DNA of 5,032 nt, taken from assembly GCA_016870295.1 (NCBI GenBank), contig VGBY01000077.1:1-5032 (forward strand), read 5' to 3'. The first letter of the stretch is position 1, and every line of letters begins with the position of its first letter. This document shows, in pieces, positions 1 to 5,032 of this stretch. The notes beneath the pieces are model-generated. The model had not been told where the DNA came from and ran no database searches. It saw nothing but the letters and a program-made list of their open reading frames with translations. Position numbers and translations under genes: made by a program. Source of the stretch: Actinomycetota bacterium (GTDB lineage Bacteria; Actinomycetota; Acidimicrobiia; Acidimicrobiales; Ilumatobacteraceae).

Positions 1-2
1 AT

Positions 3-1868
3 GAGTTAGCCGGCGCGATCGTCGCTGCTCGGTACCGCCTCGACGCTCTGCGCAAGGGCGGTGCCGATTCCACCAGCGTGTACGAGGCCACCGACCTGCG
101 TGGTAGCCGCTCGGTGGTCGTGCGCCTGGTGTCGGTTGGCGCCGGGGGCGATGCGATGGAGTCGTTCAAGCGCCAGCTACTCGCGGTCGCCGGCGTCTCG
201 CACTCGGTGCTCGTGTCGTCGCTGGATTGGGGTGAAGCGGTCATCGGTGATTCGCGATACGCCTTCGTCGTCACCGAGCGAATCGACGGCGTGTCGTTGC
301 GCGAATTGCTCGACCGCGGCAGGCGACTGAGTGTGTCGCAAGCGGTGGTACTGGCGCTTGACCTGTGTCGTGCACTGCACCATCTGCATCAATTGGGGTT
401 GGCACACGGCGACGTACGACCGGCGAACGTGTTTGTCTCCACCGACTCGCGCGCCCGTTTGGCTGGGCTCGGGGTGAAGGGCGTCGGTACGGCGAGCATC
501 GAGCAAGCGCGCTACGCCGCACCGGAATTCGCCGCCGACGTCACACCGACCGCCGCCAGCGACATGTACGCACTCGCGCTCACGATGTTGGAGACGCTCA
601 CCGGCGACGTGCCGTACGCCGCCGACTCAACCGCGGTCACGTTGGCGAATCGTGCCGGCAAACTGCTGCCGGTGTCCGCCGATATCGGCGCCGTTGCGGT
701 GCCGATCGAAAAGGCCGGTCGACCCGATGCCGCCGACCGTGCATCGGCACTGGAGTTCGGTCAGGCGCTCGCGCAATTGGCGGGCAAGTTGCCGCCACCC
801 GAACCGCTCGAAGCGCTGTCGGGCGAATCGTTTCGTGACAGCATCACCCGCACGCTGGAGGCCACCGTCGTTGCCCCACAACCGACGCCGGAACCCGTGG
901 CACCGCAGCCAACCACGCCGATCAGTGTCGATGTCGCGATTGCAGCCGCACCGGGCGAACGCCGTCGTTATCGATGGCTGGTCTCTGTCGTCGTCGCCGC
1001 CGCCGTGATCGTGGCTGGAGTGCTGGTGTGGCAGACACTCACCACCGAGTCGTACGAGGTACCAGATCTCATCGGCGTTGCTGAGGGTGAGGCGCGCAAC
1101 AGTGTGGCGCTGTTTGATTGGAATATCGCGATTCGTGCGGAGCGATCCGACGAGGTCGAACTCGGCGCCGTGATCCGTACGGTTCCCCCCGCCGGTTCGC
1201 TGCTGCGCGAGGGGAGTGACTTCACGTTGGTGGTGTCGGAAGGTGCGACGCTCGCGATAATCCCCGACGTGACGGGCTTGTCGCGCGAAGATGCAGTCGC
1301 CGCACTCACCGCGCAGGGTCTCACGGTGTCGGAGATCGTGCGCGACAGCGACTCGGTGCCGGTGGGGCGCGTCCTGGCATGGATCGTGACCGAACAACCG
1401 AATCTCATCGCGGGTAGCCAGGTGTTGAAGGGAACCCAGGTCGGCATCGTGGTGTCGGGTGGCCCGGTGCTGCGCTCGGTGCCGAACCTCATCGGCCGCA
1501 CCGAAGACGACACACGCGCGCAACTTGCCGCCGTGCAATTGGTGGGCCAGCGCAATGACGACGTGTACAGCAGCCAGGTTGCGGTGGGATTGGTGGCGTC
1601 ACAAGATCCGGCGCCGGGCCAGCAGATGTCGCGCGAAAGCGTCGTCGCCTACTCGTTGTCGAAGGGAATCGAACAAGTTCCGCTACCGGCGATCATCGGT
1701 CTCACCCTCAATGAAGCACAGAAGATTCTCGGCGAGGCAGGTATCGGTGTCGCGACGGTCAGCGGTCGCTCCACCAGCAAGGTGCGCTCGGTGAACCTCG
1801 ACGGTGTCACGCTGAAGGTTGGCGACCCGGTGCCCAAGGGCAGTGCGGTGAATCTGGTGTTCCCATGA
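3..1868 (+). CDS. PASTA-domain Ser/Thr kinase-like membrane receptor, probable pseudokinase (5' partial)
   Basis: This is a PknB/Stk-type receptor that would sit in the cytoplasmic membrane, with the kinase fold inside and PASTA repeats outside. The reading frame is open from base 3 with no start codon before GTG at 78. The visible ARYRL start of the kinase fold (about 27-40) lies upstream of that GTG, so the true start is outside the window; 621 residues are visible. In order it has a kinase fold (about 27-800), a Pro-rich linker with PQPT repeats (about 800-950), basic RRRYR and one transmembrane helix (975-1031), then four PASTA repeats (about 1053-1247, 1251-1466, 1467-1667, 1668-1865), most opening with a VP-D/N-hIG-like motif. 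Fold landmarks remain: HGDVRPAN catalytic loop (405-428), YAAPE, and SDMYALALTMLETLTG. However, the VAIK lysine is Arg (123-125), the helix-C Glu is Gln (174-176), HRD is HGD and DFG is GLG (465-473). PASTA repeats in this family bind muropeptides or cell-wall precursors. Family assignment is firm; loss of catalysis is inferred. Confidence 0.9.
   Translation, partial: ELAGAIVAARYRLDALRKGGADSTSVYEATDLRGSRSVVVRLVSVGAGGDAMESFKRQLLAVAGVSHSVLVSSLDWGEAVIGDSRYAFVVTERIDGVSLRELLDRGRRLSVSQAVVLALDLCRALHHLHQLGLAHGDVRPANVFVSTDSRARLAGLGVKGVGTASIEQARYAAPEFAADVTPTAASDMYALALTMLETLTGDVPYAADSTAVTLANRAGKLLPVSADIGAVAVPIEKAGRPDAADRASALEFGQALAQLAGKLPPPEPLEALSGESFRDSITRTLEATVVAPQPTPEPVAPQPTTPISVDVAIAAAPGERRRYRWLVSVVVAAAVIVAGVLVWQTLTTESYEVPDLIGVAEGEARNSVALFDWNIAIRAERSDEVELGAVIRTVPPAGSLLREGSDFTLVVSEGATLAIIPDVTGLSREDAVAALTAQGLTVSEIVRDSDSVPVGRVLAWIVTEQPNLIAGSQVLKGTQVGIVVSGGPVLRSVPNLIGRTEDDTRAQLAAVQLVGQRNDDVYSSQVAVGLVASQDPAPGQQMSRESVVAYSLSKGIEQVPLPAIIGLTLNEAQKILGEAGIGVATVSGRSTSKVRSVNLDGVTLKVGDPVPKGSAVNLVFP
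1865..1868 (+). other. ATGA start/stop overlap coupling receptor and transporter
   Basis: The ATG at 1865-1867 of the transporter overlaps the TGA at 1866-1868 of the receptor. No clear Shine-Dalgarno sequence is visible in the roughly 20 bases upstream. Translation of the transporter therefore probably depends on ribosomes terminating on the receptor, and the two genes should share one transcript. Confidence 0.8.
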
Positions 1869-3298
1869 CTGCGGGTGTCGACGAAGTAGGCATCGCACCT
1901 CTACGCGAACGCATGCGCTCGGCGCTCGCCGAGCGTGTCGGCATCTCGCGTCGCAAAGCCACCATGGCCGTGTTGCTCACGGGCGCGTTCACCGTGAGTT
2001 TCACCATCACGTTGCTCGTCGTCGTGCTCGACACCGTGGCGAAAGATCTCAACTCCACCGTCACCACCGTGAGCTGGTCGATCACTGCACCGATGCTGGT
2101 CTTCGCCGTGGTGGGGCCGGCCTTCGGCACATTGGGTGATTTGTTCGGACACAAGCGCGTGTTCGTCTTCGGTTTGCTCGGCGCCGGCATCTTCGCTGGT
2201 CTTGCCGCCCTGGCCACGAGTGCGCCGATGTTGATCGCCCTGCGCACACTGTCGGCCGCCTGCGGATCTGCCATCGGGCCAGCGGGTATGGCATTCACCA
2301 GCCGACTGTTCGAACCCGAAGAACGCGTGCGGCCACTCGGCATGTGGAGTTTCGTCACCGCTGGTGCACCGGTGCTCGGTGTCGTGGCCGGTGTGCCGCT
2401 GGTGGCGACCGTCGGATGGCGTGTGATCTTTTTGGTGCAGGCACCGCTGTGCATGCTCGGTGCACTGGTGGCGTGGTGGTTGTTGCGCGACACCGAGCAC
2501 CAGCCGGGTGCGAGGTTCGACCTATGGGGTGCGCTCACGCTCGGTTCGGGTGCTGCACTCGTGTTGTTGGGCATCAATCGCGGGTCGAGTTGGGGTTGGT
2601 CGTCGCCGTTCACGGTCGCTGCACTTTTGGCGGGCGTGCTGCTGCTGTATTTTTTCGTGCAAGTTGAGCGCCGCGTCGCTGCGCCGATGGTGCCACCGAA
2701 GTGGTTCCGAACTCGCAATGTGGCGTTTCCGGTGATAAGCCAGTCGCTCGCCAACTTTGGCTACATGGGAGCGTTCATGATCGTGCCGCAGATGTTGCAA
2801 CAGGGTGCCGGTCTCAGCCTCGCCACCGTGGGCTGGTTGATCATCGCGCGACCACTGACATTCGCCGTCGTCGCGCCACTCGGCGCACAGGTCACGATGC
2901 GCACCGGCGAGCGAGTCGCCGGCATGTTCGGCGCGATGACCGTCTTTACCTCGCTCATCATCTTGTCGTCGGTGCGCACCGAGACACCGTTGTGGCTGAT
3001 CGCATTCGGCTTGGCGCTCTCGGGGCTCGGGCTTGGTGTGTCGTCGCCGGCGATGTCGGCGTTGCTTGCCAACGCAGTGGATGACGACCAACTCGGTTCG
3101 GCGAGCGCGATGCAACAGTTGGTGTCGCAAATGGGGGCGCTGCTCGGCGCCACCGTGATGATCACCGTGCAGGAAGCCACGAGCGCCGACGGCATCCTCC
3201 CGAGTTACGCCAACTCGCTCGTCGTCGGGGCGTCGGTGTGTGTGGTGGCTGGGTTGCTGGCTTCCGAGGTGCGCTCGACGGTTCGCACGTCGGCGTAA
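1865..3298 (+). CDS. MFS transporter, DHA2 (EmrB/QacA-like) 14-TM type
   Basis: This is a 477-residue polytopic inner-membrane protein, predicted to be a proton-driven antiporter exporting drugs or other small molecules; the substrate cannot be read from the sequence. After a basic cytoplasmic tail of about 30 residues, hydrophobic segments appear near residues 33-55, 69-90, 99-119, 121-143, 158-181, 184-207, 219-237, 248-267, 286-310, 318-341, 350-369, 375-400, 412-435 and 449-467. This is the 14-helix DHA2 layout. Family motifs are present: VLDT at the end of helix 1 (residues 54-57, like the LDxTIVNVALP signature), motif A GTLGDLFGHKR between helices 2 and 3 (88-98), and a motif-C-like GAPVLGVVAG in helix 5 (167-176), followed by GWRVIFLVQAP, resembling the family GWRWIFxINVP. 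The start is set by the ATGA overlap with the receptor gene. The usual Asn-Val-Ala-Leu-Pro run after LDT is altered to VAKDL, so it is a divergent member. Confidence 0.9.
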   Translation: MTAGVDEVGIAPLRERMRSALAERVGISRRKATMAVLLTGAFTVSFTITLLVVVLDTVAKDLNSTVTTVSWSITAPMLVFAVVGPAFGTLGDLFGHKRVFVFGLLGAGIFAGLAALATSAPMLIALRTLSAACGSAIGPAGMAFTSRLFEPEERVRPLGMWSFVTAGAPVLGVVAGVPLVATVGWRVIFLVQAPLCMLGALVAWWLLRDTEHQPGARFDLWGALTLGSGAALVLLGINRGSSWGWSSPFTVAALLAGVLLLYFFVQVERRVAAPMVPPKWFRTRNVAFPVISQSLANFGYMGAFMIVPQMLQQGAGLSLATVGWLIIARPLTFAVVAPLGAQVTMRTGERVAGMFGAMTVFTSLIILSSVRTETPLWLIAFGLALSGLGLGVSSPAMSALLANAVDDDQLGSASAMQQLVSQMGALLGATVMITVQEATSADGILPSYANSLVVGASVCVVAGLLASEVRSTVRTSA

Positions 3299-3305
3299 CG
3301 TCTCT

Positions 3306-3719
3306 CTACTCGGTAATCGCGTGAATCTCCGCGGCGACGACGAGCGACATTTCAGTTTGCGGCATCGCCGTCTGCATCGCCATCAACTTCAACATGTCAC
3401 CTTCCACCTTCACTTTGCCGGTGAGAAATGCTTCCATCGCCTTCTGCGGGTCTTGCTCGACAAAGATCGTGCGCGCCGTCGCGTAGTCGGTGGTCAGCGT
3501 CGCATCGACCTTCTCGAGATGCCCGAGATCCATCACGACCTCGCCGGTTGAGGTGTCCATGTGGCTGTGCACGACACCTTCGCCGAACGGCACACCCGTC
3601 ACCACCAGGTTGAACCGCACCGTTACCGCGACCCGCGGGGCATGCTCGCGGTACTTCTCGCGAATCGCCCGCGCTGCATCCATCCACTCGGGGGAGAGAA
3701 ACTGATGGGTCACGGACAT
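3306..3719 (-). CDS. SCP2 sterol-binding-fold domain protein
   Basis: This is a 137-residue soluble single-domain protein with no signal peptide or membrane segment. The C-terminal half carries the SCP2 (sterol carrier protein 2-like) pattern. A strand-turn-strand GEVVMDLGHLEKVDATLTTD (residues 59-78) leads into a helix TARTIFVEQDPQKAMEAFLTG and then KVKVEGDMLKLMAM (102-115), matching the family D-P-x-x-A-x-x-x-G-K-hxhxGD signature. Such domains form a hydrophobic tunnel that binds acyl or sterol-like lipids; in bacteria their partners are mostly unknown, so no specific role is claimed. The ATG (complement of 3717-3719) has GAAGG directly against it with no spacer, so it is not a good Shine-Dalgarno. 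The next in-frame ATG, 11 codons on (residue 12-13, in EWMDAAR), also lacks one, and no in-frame ATG was seen in the nearby upstream sequence. The gene converges with the transporter (7-base gap) and diverges from serA. Confidence 0.75.
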   Translation of the reverse strand: MSVTHQFLSPEWMDAARAIREKYREHAPRVAVTVRFNLVVTGVPFGEGVVHSHMDTSTGEVVMDLGHLEKVDATLTTDYATARTIFVEQDPQKAMEAFLTGKVKVEGDMLKLMAMQTAMPQTEMSLVVAAEIHAITE

Positions 3720-3741
3720 CCTTCGTGCGGTGGGTGATGTG

Positions 3742-3781
3742 TTGATTTGGGTGACGCAGCGTTATCTTTGCGAAAAATAAA
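3742..3781. promoter_or_regulatory. AT-rich promoter-like patch between the divergent genes
   Basis: The stretch 3761-3781 is only about one quarter G+C, in sharp contrast to the GC-rich surroundings, as expected for a promoter region serving one or both divergent genes. On the + strand a TTGATT (3742-3747) and a TATCTT (3763-3768) each match 4 of 6 bases of the sigma-70 consensus, but the 15-base spacer is short. The location is supported better than any specific hexamer. Confidence 0.25.
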
Positions 3782-3813
3782 GCGGGTGTCGCTCGCCAGA
3801 CACGATAACGCTG
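3757..3813. repeat. Perfect 10-bp inverted repeat (operator or cruciform candidate)
   Basis: CAGCGTTATC at 3757-3766 is the exact reverse complement of GATAACGCTG at 3804-3813, with a 37-base spacer. A smaller stem, GTGTC (3786-3790) with GACAC (3799-3803) and an 8-base loop, lies inside and abuts the right arm. The decamer GATAACGCTG points outward toward each divergent gene. Arm centres are 47 bp apart, about 4.5 helical turns. It could be a pair of sites for one regulator, two mirrored promoter elements, or a structured leader. The repeat is certain; its function is inferred. Confidence 0.55.
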
Positions 3814-3861
3814 GTGAGACCGAATTCGCGGTTGGCGTTGACACCTCCCGCACGCCACGAT

Positions 3862-3866
3862 GGAGG
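3862..3866 (+). promoter_or_regulatory. Shine-Dalgarno GGAGG for serA
   Basis: GGAGG lies 1 base before GTG 3868 and 10 bases before GTG 3877. Only the second spacing is workable for a ribosome binding site, which favours the 3877 start. Confidence 0.5.
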
Positions 3867-3876
3867 GGTGGCACGG

Positions 3877-5032
3877 GTGCTCGTAACCGAAGAAATCTCC
3901 GAGGCGGGTCTCGAGCGACTACGCGTCGCCGGCCACGACGTGGATGTGCGCCTCGGTCTCAACGGTGATGCGCTCGTCGCCGCGCTGCAGGGGGCGCAGG
4001 CGCTCATCGTGCGCAGTGCCACCCAGGTTGATGCGCAGGTGCTCAGTGCCGTGAGTGGGCTGGTCGTCGTGGGCCGCGCCGGCGTTGGTCTCGACAATGT
4101 CGATGTTGATGCTGCGACGAAGGCCGGCGTGATGGTGGCGAATGCGCCCGAAAGCAACATCGTGTCGGCCGCCGAGCACACCATCGCGTTGCTCTTGGCA
4201 ATGGCGCGCAACGTGCCACAAGCCCACGCGGCGCTTGTCAACGGACGCTGGGAGCGCAGCAAATGGGAGGGCGTGGAGTTGGCGGGAAAGACGCTCGGTG
4301 TGGTCGGGCTCGGTCGCATCGGCAAGTTGGTTGCGCATCGCGCGTTAGGCCTCGGCATGAAGATCGTCGCTTTTGATCCGTACATTTCTGTCGAACGCGG
4401 TCGCGCTCTGAACGTGGACATGATGCCGCTCGACCAACTCGTCGCATCGAGCGACTTTCTCACCGTGCATCTGCCGAAGAACAAAGAGACGCTCGGCTTG
4501 ATCAACCGCGACCTTCTGCTGAAAGCCAAGCCCGAGTTGCGCGTGATCAACGTGGCGCGTGGCGGCATCATCGTGGAGAACGATCTGGCAGAGGCGTTGC
4601 GCGACGGCATTATCGCCGGCGCGGCACTCGATGTGTTTGAGCGCGAGCCCGTCACCAACTCGCCATTGTTCTCGCTACCCAACGTGGTGGTGACCCCGCA
4701 TCTCGGTGCCAGCACCCGCGAAGCCCAAGACAAGGCCGGCGAGGTGATCGCTGACATGGTGCAATTGGCGCTAGCGGGTGACTTCGTGCCGTTCGCGGTG
4801 AACGTGAACGCATCGGAAGCCAATGAAACGCTGAAGCCGTTCATTCCGCTGGCGGAGCGACTCGGTGCGTTGTTCGCCGACATCGTCGGTGCCGGTGTAC
4901 GAGACGTGTCAATCGAAGCAAGCGGCGAAATCGGCGCCTACGACACCCGCATCATCACCCTCGCTGCGTTGAAGGGTTTGCTGGGGCGCGCTGCCGCCGA
5001 ACCCGTCACGTATGTGAACGCCCCGACGCTTG
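3877..5032 (+). CDS. serA: D-3-phosphoglycerate dehydrogenase, type I with ASB domain (3' partial)
   Basis: This cytoplasmic NAD-dependent enzyme oxidises 3-phosphoglycerate to 3-phosphohydroxypyruvate, the committed step of serine synthesis. About 385 residues are visible before the window ends. In order it has an N-terminal substrate-binding part with LIVRSAT and GRAGVGLDNVDVDAAT, the Rossmann motif GLGRIG (4306-4323, residues 144-149) with the NAD-binding Asp of VAFDPY (residue 167), and the catalytic set: Arg of NVARGG (4558-4560, residue 228), Glu of DVFEREP (4645-4647, residue 257) and His of TPHLGAST (4699-4701, residue 275). These correspond to E. coli Arg240, Glu269 and His292. From about residue 306 (FAVNVNAS) the chain continues into the allosteric substrate-binding domain typical of the long actinobacterial form; an ACT serine-sensing domain is expected beyond the window. 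GTG 3877 is chosen for its Shine-Dalgarno spacing. GTG 3868 (giving MARVLVTEE) is the alternative and looks conventional at the protein level. Confidence 0.95.
   Translation, partial: MLVTEEISEAGLERLRVAGHDVDVRLGLNGDALVAALQGAQALIVRSATQVDAQVLSAVSGLVVVGRAGVGLDNVDVDAATKAGVMVANAPESNIVSAAEHTIALLLAMARNVPQAHAALVNGRWERSKWEGVELAGKTLGVVGLGRIGKLVAHRALGLGMKIVAFDPYISVERGRALNVDMMPLDQLVASSDFLTVHLPKNKETLGLINRDLLLKAKPELRVINVARGGIIVENDLAEALRDGIIAGAALDVFEREPVTNSPLFSLPNVVVTPHLGASTREAQDKAGEVIADMVQLALAGDFVPFAVNVNASEANETLKPFIPLAERLGALFADIVGAGVRDVSIEASGEIGAYDTRIITLAALKGLLGRAAAEPVTYVNAPTL

Noticed and set aside
627..1538. Long minus-strand open frame of 303 codons opposite the receptor gene
   Set aside because: His/Arg-rich, low-complexity translation with no recognisable domain; a shadow of the GC-rich receptor gene, whose plus-strand frame shows clear PASTA repeats.
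1807..2754. Minus-strand open frame of 315 codons opposite the transporter gene
   Set aside because: Thr/Ser/Pro/Arg-rich composition typical of antisense frames, with no hydrophobic or domain pattern, while the plus strand encodes a clear 14-helix transporter.
3276..3292. Stem CGACG/CGTCG with a 7-base loop at the end of the transporter gene, considered as a terminator
   Set aside because: Only 5 bp, inside the coding sequence and with no following T-tract; no convincing terminator is visible between the convergent genes.
3860..3886. Eight-codon ATG open frame (MEGWHGCS) overlapping the serA start, considered as a leader peptide
   Set aside because: It has no Shine-Dalgarno of its own, includes the serA one, and shows no run of regulatory codons or attenuator stems downstream.
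3762..4883. Minus-strand open frame of 373 codons opposite serA
   Set aside because: Ser/Thr/Arg/Ala-rich translation without motifs, and it would cover serA with all its catalytic motifs on the plus strand.

Overview
The window is a high-GC, densely packed bacterial segment with four protein-coding genes, two of them cut by the window edges. A PASTA-repeat Ser/Thr kinase-like receptor, ATGA start/stop overlaps, GTG starts and a long-form (type I) SerA all point to an Actinomycetota-type chromosome. Acidimicrobiia is a guess from overall flavour, not something the sequence proves. No RNA gene, insertion sequence, CRISPR array or prophage signature was seen.

Layout. Positions 3-1868 (+) hold the 3' part of a membrane receptor: a kinase-fold domain, a proline-rich linker, one transmembrane helix and four extracellular PASTA repeats. 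The kinase fold has lost several catalytic residues and looks like a pseudokinase. It overlaps the next gene by four bases. That gene (1865-3298, +) is a 14-helix major facilitator transporter of the DHA2 (EmrB/QacA-like) drug:H+ antiporter type. A small SCP2-like lipid-binding-fold protein follows on the opposite strand (3306-3719, -), converging with the transporter across a 7-base gap. A roughly 150-base divergent intergenic region then leads into serA (about 3877 to beyond the window end, +), the first enzyme of the phosphorylated serine pathway.

How the genes relate. The receptor and transporter are almost certainly co-transcribed and translationally coupled, so a link between envelope sensing and efflux is possible but unproven. 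The SCP2-like gene and serA are divergently transcribed. Their shared intergenic region contains a perfect 10-bp inverted repeat flanking an AT-rich patch, with the same decamer pointing outward toward each gene. This could be a shared operator or a mirrored promoter arrangement. No clearly novel multi-gene system is evident. The most notable features are the degenerate kinase with intact PASTA domains and the symmetric intergenic element.
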